Shown here one piece after another: positions 22,756 to 30,042 of a DNA stretch of 30,934 bases; the first letter of the stretch is position 1, and the number at the start of each line of letters is the position of its first letter. The notes beneath the pieces were generated by a model. It saw only the letters and a list, made by a program, of their open reading frames with translations, did no database searches and was not told where the DNA came from. Both the position numbers and the translations under genes were made by a program. This stretch comes from Anaerolinea sp. GTDB lineage: Bacteria; Chloroflexota; Anaerolineae; Anaerolineales; Anaerolineaceae. The stretch covers positions 1 to 30,934 of the forward strand of contig JARKOV010000174.1 in NCBI GenBank assembly GCA_029975965.1. Direction: 5' to 3'.

Positions 22756-24765
22756 TTATGCCAGCCAGCCCACCAGCGCTCCGCTAACCAGGAACACCAC
22801 CAGGCAAGCCAGCCCGGCCACCATTAAGAGGGTGTAATAGACCTTGCGCCACCCGGCCCAATACCTCCCCGCTAACCCGCCCAGCCATTGCAGGAAGAAA
22901 ACCAGCCAGGTCAGCGCGAACAGGAGCGGAAAGAAGAACACCCAGCGATAGGTGGTCGAAACGCCCATCAGGATCAAGATGTCGTTTTCTGACACCATCC
23001 GGCTACCCGCGATCGTCAGACCGACGACGAAGACCAGTCCAAGCAAGCCTAAGAATAGGGAGACCCACGGCGCAAGGTGACCGTAGAATGGCGTCGAACG
23101 GCCTTCTTTACCGCTCACCAGGCGCACGATCCAGGCTAACGGGAAAACCAGCCAGGCAGTCAACAGGAACAACACGCTTAAAATGAGCAGGCCCAGTTGA
23201 GCCAGCGACAGCGCATCCAGGTTTAGCGCCTTGATCAGCACCGGAAAATCGATCACATCCCTGCCGGTAATGTAATCGATCCGGCCCTCGCCCGCACAAC
23301 GACCATCCGGAGGTCGGCTGGGATCATCCACGAACGCCTTCATCACCTGGTCGGCGCACTCATCGCCGATCGCGCCGTGCCCGGTGTTGTTAAAAGTGAA
23401 TATGTAGCTGTTAGAGAGCGTTTGAGCAGCGAGGCTGCCGTACGACTCCGGCGTGATCGGGTCAAAGCGCCCATTGAGTAACAGGGTCGGTATGTCACTG
23501 GCCACCGGATCGTCCACGCTGTCATCGAGTTGATCAACGTTCCAGTCGCGGCAGACCTGGATGAAGGCCTCGTTGGCCGCTCGCTCGCCTTCCACCAGGC
23601 GAGGGGGGATGCCAGCGTAATCGATCGCGTCCGGGTCAAAATCGCTGTCGTCTGCGCAGATCACCGAGTAATACATCCCTTCCGCCACCGTCTGGTCGAA
23701 GGTGATAATCGAAAGGATGCGCTCCATGAAGGTAAACCGCCCGGCCTTCACATCGTAGATCATTTTGGGCAGGAGAGGCAACAGCTCGGTAGAGTATAAA
23801 GTCTGGAACAACGTTTGGATCAGCGCATCGCCGTTGATCAACGCCGGGTACGATTGACCGCTGGAAACATCGGTGAGCCTGACCATCACCGGATCGGCGT
23901 CCAGGCGCTCAACCTGCTCAAAAAACACGCTTTCCAGGTCTGGATATTCCGCAGCGCACTCGGAGTCTGCCGCGCATGCCGCAAAGAGCTCCTTGAAAGA
24001 GCGATCCATCGTGCGCACGCCCTCAGGGTTGAAATCCACCTGGGTGGGCACAACCGCGTCCAGGATCACGCTGCGCAATCCCTGGGGGTAATCTCGCATC
24101 GTGTGCAGCGCGAGCAGCGTGCCATAAGACACGCCGTACAGGTTGATCTTTTCGTAACCCAGCGCCAGGCGCAGGCTTTCTATATCGCGCGCATTCTCAA
24201 GACTGTTAAATGCCGAGAGGTTGATCCCGTCCTCCATCAGGCGATCGCGGCAGGCCTTCGCAGCCTCTGCGAAAAGCCGGTTGTTTTCCTCATCGCTTAG
24301 ATCTTTATCCAGCACCTTGATCGTTTCTTCCAGGAATTCCGGGCACATCAAGGCCGGCTTCGAATAGAGCGTGCCACGCTGGTCGAAAAGCACCAGCTCG
24401 CGGTTCTTGCGCAATGGGCTGTCAAATAGAACCTGGGTGAAGTAATCGATGGTCGAGCCGCCCGGCCCACCCTGGTTAAAAACGATGGGGTCCGGCCGAG
24501 GATTGATCGACTCGCTGCTGATCACCGCGACCGCCAGGCGGAGGGTGGGGCCGTCGGGGTTCTCGTATCGTTCGGGCACCACCAGGTATCCACAGGCCAC
24601 ATCCACCCCATCCACGATCCCTTCCGGAAGGGTGAACATGCAGTCCGCTCGCTCGATCCGGGGAACATCGGTTTGAGCCACCACCCTGGAATACGGCGTC
24701 GGGCTAATCAGGAACAGAACACATGAAACAACGACGAGGATTGCAGCGCGGGTGATCGATCGCAT
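22756..24765 (-). CDS. TAP-like alpha/beta hydrolase fused to a C-terminal membrane domain
   Basis: A 669-residue protein with an N-terminal signal peptide (first 30 residues, cleavage likely near VVAQ). The catalytic domain is of the S33 / tripeptidyl-aminopeptidase type: oxyanion block NQGGPGGS, DQRG, nucleophile GVSYGT (S213), LNGRFDPITP (D435) and NTGHGA (H463). The substrate may be N-terminal peptides or esters. About the last 160 residues hold five hydrophobic segments, unusual for this family, which is normally secreted or soluble; the enzyme would be tethered with its catalytic part outside the cell. GGAGG lies 5 bases before the ATG. A TATAAT is found 21 bases upstream of the start. 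Confidence 0.9.
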   Translation of the reverse strand: MRSITRAAILVVVSCVLFLISPTPYSRVVAQTDVPRIERADCMFTLPEGIVDGVDVACGYLVVPERYENPDGPTLRLAVAVISSESINPRPDPIVFNQGGPGGSTIDYFTQVLFDSPLRKNRELVLFDQRGTLYSKPALMCPEFLEETIKVLDKDLSDEENNRLFAEAAKACRDRLMEDGINLSAFNSLENARDIESLRLALGYEKINLYGVSYGTLLALHTMRDYPQGLRSVILDAVVPTQVDFNPEGVRTMDRSFKELFAACAADSECAAEYPDLESVFFEQVERLDADPVMVRLTDVSSGQSYPALINGDALIQTLFQTLYSTELLPLLPKMIYDVKAGRFTFMERILSIITFDQTVAEGMYYSVICADDSDFDPDAIDYAGIPPRLVEGERAANEAFIQVCRDWNVDQLDDSVDDPVASDIPTLLLNGRFDPITPESYGSLAAQTLSNSYIFTFNNTGHGAIGDECADQVMKAFVDDPSRPPDGRCAGEGRIDYITGRDVIDFPVLIKALNLDALSLAQLGLLILSVLFLLTAWLVFPLAWIVRLVSGKEGRSTPFYGHLAPWVSLFLGLLGLVFVVGLTIAGSRMVSENDILILMGVSTTYRWVFFFPLLFALTWLVFFLQWLGGLAGRYWAGWRKVYYTLLMVAGLACLVVFLVSGALVGWLA

Positions 24766-24785
24766 GATAACCTCCGGGTGAGTGT

Positions 24786-24791
24786 ATTATA
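24786..24791 (-). promoter_or_regulatory. -10 element of the hydrolase gene
   Basis: A TATAAT on the minus strand, with a predicted leader of about 14 bases to the ATG at 24765. The -35 region is weak. It is divergent from the plus-strand -10 at 24861. Confidence 0.5.
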
Positions 24792-24860
24792 CCTTGCCCA
24801 CAAGCCCTTCCCCCGTTGCGCAAAGAGGACAACCTCAAAGCCCGGATGCCGACAATCCGG

Positions 24861-24866
24861 TATAAT
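24861..24866 (+). promoter_or_regulatory. -10 element of the exported zinc-ribbon gene
   Basis: TATAAT followed by a 46-base leader that ends with GGGAGG before ATG 24919. No good -35 is visible. Confidence 0.45.
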
Positions 24867-24918
24867 TAGGGCGACCTGAACAGGCTGCGCAAGGCTCAGC
24901 CATCTCTTGGGAGGTTTC

Positions 24919-25833
24919 ATGCGCCGTTGGCTCATTGTGCTGGCAATTCTTATCACATTTACCATATCGAACCCCGCTCAGGCGAAGGACCCGGTTACCA
25001 TCCAGACCCTCGAAGTCGACATCTGGCCTGAATACGACCAACCCAGCGTACTGGTCATTTACCGGATCACGCTCTCTCCGCAGACCAAGCTGCCGGCGGA
25101 GATGGTGGTGCGCATTCCTCGCTCCGCCGGCGTCCCCAGCGCTATCGCCGAACAGACCGCCAATGGGCTGTTCAATTTATCCTATTCGGCAGCCGGCGAA
25201 GAAGGCGATTGGTTGTTGTTCAGTTTCACCACCACGCTTCCGCAAATTCAACTGGAATATTACGATCCCAACCTGCTGCAGGAAGGCGACTCGCGCAATT
25301 ATGTGTATCGCTGGCCGGGTGATTACCCGGTGGAGAACATGTCCATCATCGTCCAGCAGCCGCGCACGGCGACCAGCATGCGCCTGCTGCCCAACACCGG
25401 CGTCAGCGGCCCGGGCAACGATGGCCTGACCTACTTCAACGTGCCCGTGGGAGACGTGAGTGAAGGCAGCACGTTCGATCTTCAGGTGACGTATGTGAAA
25501 ACGGATAACATCCTGACCCAGTCGCAAGCCTTCGAAGCGGTCACGCCCGCCGCGCCGGTCAACCGCTCGACCCCCGGACGCGTGACATTAAACCAGGTCA
25601 TCCCCTGGGTGCTTGGTGGTTTGGGAGTCCTGCTGATTGGGATCGGCACCATCTGGTATATTCGCACCGGTCGCCAGCCGCTTCCCACGCAGACCCGCCG
25701 GCACAAGCCCGCCTCAGAGGCGCGCAGCGCGACGGCAGAGGATACACAGGCTGTCTTTTGCCACCAATGTGGCAAACGCGCCGCTCCTGGAGACGTGTTC
25801 TGCCGGATCTGCGGCACAAAACTGCGCAAGTGA
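24919..25833 (+). CDS. Exported beta-rich membrane protein with C-terminal zinc ribbon
   Basis: A 304-residue protein. An N-terminal signal peptide (RRWLIVLAILITF, likely cleaved after AQA at about residue 19) leads into a beta-rich domain of about 190 residues, then a single transmembrane helix (about 218-242, WVLGGLGVLLIGIGTIWYI) and a charged segment ending in a zinc ribbon, CHQCG and CRICG. The topology would place the ribbon in the cytoplasm and the beta domain outside. GGGAGG precedes ATG 24919. The function is unknown, but such proteins often act in assembly or export. A bidirectional terminator separates it from the convergent cytochrome gene. Confidence 0.82.
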   Translation: MRRWLIVLAILITFTISNPAQAKDPVTIQTLEVDIWPEYDQPSVLVIYRITLSPQTKLPAEMVVRIPRSAGVPSAIAEQTANGLFNLSYSAAGEEGDWLLFSFTTTLPQIQLEYYDPNLLQEGDSRNYVYRWPGDYPVENMSIIVQQPRTATSMRLLPNTGVSGPGNDGLTYFNVPVGDVSEGSTFDLQVTYVKTDNILTQSQAFEAVTPAAPVNRSTPGRVTLNQVIPWVLGGLGVLLIGIGTIWYIRTGRQPLPTQTRRHKPASEARSATAEDTQAVFCHQCGKRAAPGDVFCRICGTKLRK

Positions 25834-25901
25834 CGAGTTAACCTGCCTGACTGCTCAGGCCAAGGGGGGGTGATTACTCCTCCAACGGCTTCTAAAAAAA
25901 A

Positions 25902-25936
25902 CCCAAAACGGCCTTGTCACCGTTTTGGGGTTTTTT
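25902..25936. terminator. Bidirectional intrinsic terminator
   Basis: CCCAAAACGG (25902-25911) and CCGTTTTGGG (25920-25929) form a 10-bp stem. On the plus strand T6 follows (25931-25936), and an A8 run precedes the stem (25894-25901), which becomes a T-run on the minus strand. It lies between two convergent genes, ideally placed to end both. Confidence 0.92.
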
Positions 25937-25949
25937 CAGGCAACCCAAG

Positions 25950-27113
25950 CTACTTTTCTTGCGCGCCCGCCTTAATCCAATCAATCACCAGGCTCAGGTC
26001 GGCATCGTTGAATTTCACCGGGTGCGGTCCTTGCATCACGATCACCACCTGGCTCTGGTCGGGGTCGCCGGGGACGATTCCCGGCCCGCTGCCTCCACCT
26101 TTGAGCAGGTCGGCATACGTCTTCACGCTCAACCCACCGGCAGCGCCGTGGCAACCGGCGCATTTTTCAAAAACCTTGTTGATGCCGCTGTCCCAGGTGG
26201 TCGGCAGGCTGGCGCCCTCCTCGGTTGGGGCGGGGGTCGCGGTGGGCGCCTGGGTGGGCAAAGGTGTCGGCGATCGCTGCACGATCACCTCAACGCGCTC
26301 CTCCGGGGGCAGGGTGATGATCGACGTCTCCTCTGCGGTGACGATGCGCACCACCAGCAGGACCAGCACGATGGAGACCACGCCGGCGACCGGAGCGAAA
26401 ATGGTCATCCGCTTTTTGCGTTCTCCGTGTTCAGGTAAGGCAGGCACCAACCCCTTTTCAATCTGTTCGAGCTCGTGGCCGTGTTCCTCTTCCATTTCCT
26501 CATGGCTTAAGCTGCCCTTGATCATCGACCAGTTCCAGCGCTTGAGGTGCACGTTGTAGAAATGCCAAAGGATAATCGCCAGCACCGCCAGGACGGCTTC
26601 CGCCCCATGCGCCGCTTTTGCAGCCGGGATGAATTGACCGGGTAACAGGCGGGCCACCAGCAGAGGATTCCACAGCATGAAGCCGGTCAAGGCCATCAAG
26701 ATCAATCCCCACAACATCGCCCAATATTCCATTTTTTCGGTGAAGTTGTAGCGCGGCATTTTGGGGTGCTGCTTGCGCAATCCCAGGTTGTAAAGGAACC
26801 ACTCCACCATATCCTTCCCGTCTTTAATGCCCGGCACCATGCTGGCACTGCGGCGAAGGACGAAAATTTTATATCCCACAACCACCAGGTGGTAAATTGC
26901 TTCGAGAACGAAGACGATCGCCGCGATGCGGTGGATGACGCGCACCGTTTCGATCCCACCCATTCCGGTGATTAACGCCTGGGAGATGGGTGAAAGCGAA
27001 TACTTTTGCGGCAACCCAGTCAGCGCCAGCAAGGTGAATGAGATGATCAGCACCAGGTGTTCGATGCGTTGGGCAACGTCAAAGCGCAGGTAACGCTTGG
27101 TTTTCTCGCTCAT
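25950..27113 (-). CDS. Cytochrome b subunit fused to a cytochrome c domain
   Basis: A 387-residue protein. Residues 1-230 form a di-heme cytochrome b of the FdnI / hydrogenase type with candidate heme histidines in RIEHLVL, VIHRIAAIVFVLEAIYHLVV, KAAHGAEAVL and LWHFYNVHLK, in four main transmembrane helices. A fifth hydrophobic segment (about 250-268) and a Pro/Thr-rich linker lead to a C-terminal class I cytochrome c domain with CAGCH (C318) and an axial-ligand-type methionine in VVIVMQGPHP. The protein could pass electrons from membrane quinol to an outside c-type heme. Start ATG 27113 is one base after the stop of the multiheme gene (27115). Confidence 0.88.
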   Translation of the reverse strand: MSEKTKRYLRFDVAQRIEHLVLIISFTLLALTGLPQKYSLSPISQALITGMGGIETVRVIHRIAAIVFVLEAIYHLVVVGYKIFVLRRSASMVPGIKDGKDMVEWFLYNLGLRKQHPKMPRYNFTEKMEYWAMLWGLILMALTGFMLWNPLLVARLLPGQFIPAAKAAHGAEAVLAVLAIILWHFYNVHLKRWNWSMIKGSLSHEEMEEEHGHELEQIEKGLVPALPEHGERKKRMTIFAPVAGVVSIVLVLLVVRIVTAEETSIITLPPEERVEVIVQRSPTPLPTQAPTATPAPTEEGASLPTTWDSGINKVFEKCAGCHGAAGGLSVKTYADLLKGGGSGPGIVPGDPDQSQVVIVMQGPHPVKFNDADLSLVIDWIKAGAQEK

Positions 27114-27114
27114 C

Positions 27115-28290
27115 TTACTGGTCCTCCTTCTTTTCCTGGCTTTCCTGTCGCTTTTGTGGCCTGACGGCGCGCGCCACCCTGCGACCAACATCGCTCAGGA
27201 CCAGAATCCCCATCACCCCCAGCACGGCTGGGATGAAGAACTTGTAGAAAAGGTTGACGTAGTAAACGACCGGGTACTTGGTCGGGCTGGGATCGTAATG
27301 GCTCAACCAGGAATCCGGGAAATTCTCGCTCGCGTTCGGGTGGCATTTCTGGCAAGCCCGCAGCATGTTCTCTTTGATTTCCAACCCCGCCTGTGGATCA
27401 TCGACGCGGCGGATGCTGTGCACGCCGTGGCAATCGTAGCAGACGGCTTTGTTCGTCTCCTGGTCTGGCGAGGTTTTCGCAAACAACGTCACCGTCGTGC
27501 CGTGGAAGTCGGACACGTAGGTATCGTACACGTTGGTCGATAAACCGTACTTTGCCATGATCGTTTCGTCGCTGTGGCACTCTCCGCACAGTTTTGGCGA
27601 CGCCAGGCGGAATTGCGTGGTGGTCGGATCCTCGATTTGGTGCAGGCCGTGGCAGGAAATGCACACGGGGACATCGGTATTCCCGGCCAATGCCGCCTCG
27701 CCATGCACCGTCTGGATGTACTCCTCGTAGATGGCGTTGTGGCATTGCGCGCACACCTCGGGCGACTTTCCCAACTCCGCCGGGATCAAGTTGCCCTGTT
27801 CGTCTTTGACCTGCGCCTGCGTATGCGGATTGTGGCAGTCGGTGCAGATAGGCGCATACTCATTTCCCGATTCGAAGGCCTGCCGGTGGACGCTGTCGAG
27901 TTCGTATTGAGCTTCATGGCACAATTTGCAGGTATCTTGATAACCGAGAGAATATTCTCGCAGGGTCTTCGCAGTCACCGGGTTGTGAGGATACCCGAAG
28001 ATGTCCGTGTGGCACACCGCGCAGGCGATCCCAGCTTTCGAATGCACCGAGCTACCGTATTGTCCCGGTTCAACCGATATATACAGTTGCTCCCCACTTT
28101 CCAGGGTCATCGCCTGACCGGGTTGCTGGTGGCACCCCAGGCAGACGGCATTGCCGGGTTGCCCCTCTTGCGGGAATGTGGCCGCAAGGACCGGCGCCCC
28201 CTGGCGGGCGAGCAAGGCGATCAATGCCAGCGCAAAGGCAAATCCGATGCGCAGCGCATGTGCCTTAAATCTCAAATCTAGGTTGGACAT
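27115..28290 (-). CDS. Nine-heme c-type cytochrome with signal peptide and C-terminal membrane anchor
   Basis: A 391-residue protein. An N-terminal signal sequence ends around residue 35. Nine CxxCH motifs follow in order: CLGCH, CAVCH, CKLCH, CTDCH, CAQCH, CISCH, CGECH, CYDCH, CQKCH. A hydrophobic helix near the end (VVYYVNLFYKFFIPAVLGVM) and a charged tail (QKRQESQEKKEDQ) suggest a C-terminal anchor with the hemes outside. Many multiheme proteins of this kind relay electrons between a quinol oxidase subunit and an outside acceptor. The ATG at 28290 has GGAG 9 bases upstream and is preferred over ATG 28305. It is the first gene of a two-gene unit with the cytochrome b/c fusion. Confidence 0.9.
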   Translation of the reverse strand: MSNLDLRFKAHALRIGFAFALALIALLARQGAPVLAATFPQEGQPGNAVCLGCHQQPGQAMTLESGEQLYISVEPGQYGSSVHSKAGIACAVCHTDIFGYPHNPVTAKTLREYSLGYQDTCKLCHEAQYELDSVHRQAFESGNEYAPICTDCHNPHTQAQVKDEQGNLIPAELGKSPEVCAQCHNAIYEEYIQTVHGEAALAGNTDVPVCISCHGLHQIEDPTTTQFRLASPKLCGECHSDETIMAKYGLSTNVYDTYVSDFHGTTVTLFAKTSPDQETNKAVCYDCHGVHSIRRVDDPQAGLEIKENMLRACQKCHPNASENFPDSWLSHYDPSPTKYPVVYYVNLFYKFFIPAVLGVMGILVLSDVGRRVARAVRPQKRQESQEKKEDQ

Positions 28291-28395
28291 ATGCGGTGTC
28301 TCCATGGGTAAGAAAAATATTGCACCCGACTCACAGACAGGTTTTAAAAATATTAAATTGGTGAGATATGCGCGTGCTTCACGGCAACACGATTA

Positions 28396-28422
28396 ATTAT
28401 ATATGAGAAATCGGATATCCGA
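28396..28422 (-). promoter_or_regulatory. -10 element and palindrome upstream of the cytochrome operon
   Basis: On the minus strand TATAAT (28401-28396) lies about 106 bases before the ATG. Next to it is a perfect 12-bp palindrome, TCGGATATCCGA (28411-28422), in the place where the -35 should be; no good -35 is present. It is a plausible activator or repressor site. Confidence 0.45.
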
Positions 28423-28441
28423 GGAGAAATTAGGAGCATTG

Positions 28442-28457
28442 GCACCTTCGAAGGTGC
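28442..28457. terminator. Short perfect palindrome after the dehydratase gene
   Basis: GCACCTTCGAAGGTGC is self-complementary and could fold as a 6-bp stem with a UCGA loop. It lies 20 bases downstream of the minus-strand dehydratase stop. No T-run follows it, so termination is only a guess. Confidence 0.4.
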
Positions 28458-28477
28458 ATTTCCTCATCCAAATCTGC

Positions 28478-30025
28478 CTACAAAACGGCGTCTGGCTGCC
28501 AAGGCACGAATTCGTTTTCCCTGGGGAAGTATTCCTCGCTGGCAGTTTTCTTTCCGGAGGCAACAGCAACGATCATGTCGAATAAGTCGCTTTCAGCAGT
28601 TGCCCAGGCATCCCGACTGTGCGCCAACACTCGCCCGGCATCGAAATCCATATCTTCTGCCATGCGCCGGTACAGCGCGCTGTTGCTGGCGATTTTAATG
28701 CAAGGAGCCAGGTTGCTCCCAAACACCGATCCGCGACCGGTAGTGAAGAGGACCACGTTGCAGCCGCCGGCCAGTTGACCTGTGACGGAGACCGGGTCAT
28801 TACCGGGCGTGTCCATGATGGATAAGCCGGTCGCCCGCACCCGTTCGGTATATTCGTACACCCCTGCCAACGGCGAGCTGCCGCCCTTAGCCACCGCGCC
28901 GAGAGACTTCTCAAAAATGGTGGTCAGGCCGCCGGCTTTATTGCCGGGTGTCGGGTTGTTGTCGATGCTGAACGCATGGCGGCGGGCATATTCCAGCCAC
29001 CACTCGATACGCTCGACCAGCTTCGCGCCCACCGCATCCGAAACGACCCTCCCAAGCAGGAGCTGCTCGGCGCCGAATATCTCGGTTGTCTCGCCAAGCA
29101 CGGCACTGCCGCCCTCCTTTACCAGGCGGTCCACCACCCGACCCAGCAACGGATTCGCGGTCACTCCGGACCAACTGTCACTCCCGCCGCATTGCAGCGC
29201 CAATTTTAGGCCAGAAAGCGGCGCGGGCTCACGCTGGAAACGGTTGACCTCGGCCAACAGGTTTTCCACCGCGCCGATTCCTGCCCGCACAGTGCTCGTA
29301 AAACCGCCTTGCTCCTGGATCACCAAACCCGGACCAGCCAGCCGGGTGATCTCCGCCGGTGAAAATACCGGCAGACAACCTTCCAACTGGTTGACTTCGC
29401 AGCCGAGCCCCACAAAAACCACCCCGCCCACATTTGGATTGTGAGCCAGGTTGTCGAGCGTTCGGCGCAGGTAAAGCAATGACAGAGAGTCAGGCGCCAC
29501 ACTACAACCGGAGGAATGCAACACCGGCGCCACACCATCCACGTTCGGGTACGCCGCCAGGCGCTCTGGTGTGAAATAAGCGGCGATGCGCCCGGCCACC
29601 GATGCGGCGCAGTTGACGGTTGAAATCACGGCGATGAAATTCCGGGTGCCCACCTGCCCATCGGCGCGATGAAAGCCCAGGAAGGTTCGCCCAGTGGGTT
29701 GGACCTGCGCCGGGGCTACCACCCGCCAGGTCAACTGCCGGCCAATTTCCCCGACTTCCAGATTGTGGCTGTGCACCCAGTCCCCTGCTTCGATAGGCTG
29801 GCTGGCCTGGCCGATCCGTTGGCCATAGCGATGGATCGCTTCGCCTGGCTGGATTCGGCGGAGCGCCATTTTGTGCCCGGCCGGGATCTCGCGCCGCACC
29901 TCGATGATATGCTCATCCGGGGTGACAAGGCCCATCCCGGCTGGAACATCCTGGCGAGCAACTGCGACCTCGTCCGCTTCGTTCAACAAGATCATCATCT
30001 CTTCAAATGCGCGTGATATATTCAT
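28478..30025 (-). CDS. uxaA: Altronate / galactarate-type dehydratase (UxaA/GarD family)
   Basis: A 515-residue enzyme of usual family length. The first 90 residues are the small SAF domain, followed by the large C-terminal domain with FHRADGQVGTRNFIAVISTVNC, HSSGCSVAP, GLGCEVNQLEG, LQCGGSDSWSGVTANP, TTGRGSVFGSNLAPCIKIASN, matching the iron-dependent sugar-acid dehydratases. It would remove water from an aldonate or aldarate to give a 2-keto-3-deoxy acid. The exact substrate (altronate, galactarate or other) cannot be told here. I used ATG 30025, but the ATG pair at about 29998 would start the protein close to where homologues begin. It follows the alpha-mannosidase gene by 17 bases. Confidence 0.88.
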   Translation of the reverse strand: MNISRAFEEMMILLNEADEVAVARQDVPAGMGLVTPDEHIIEVRREIPAGHKMALRRIQPGEAIHRYGQRIGQASQPIEAGDWVHSHNLEVGEIGRQLTWRVVAPAQVQPTGRTFLGFHRADGQVGTRNFIAVISTVNCAASVAGRIAAYFTPERLAAYPNVDGVAPVLHSSGCSVAPDSLSLLYLRRTLDNLAHNPNVGGVVFVGLGCEVNQLEGCLPVFSPAEITRLAGPGLVIQEQGGFTSTVRAGIGAVENLLAEVNRFQREPAPLSGLKLALQCGGSDSWSGVTANPLLGRVVDRLVKEGGSAVLGETTEIFGAEQLLLGRVVSDAVGAKLVERIEWWLEYARRHAFSIDNNPTPGNKAGGLTTIFEKSLGAVAKGGSSPLAGVYEYTERVRATGLSIMDTPGNDPVSVTGQLAGGCNVVLFTTGRGSVFGSNLAPCIKIASNSALYRRMAEDMDFDAGRVLAHSRDAWATAESDLFDMIVAVASGKKTASEEYFPRENEFVPWQPDAVL

Positions 30026-30042
30026 CTCATCCGATCCAATGG

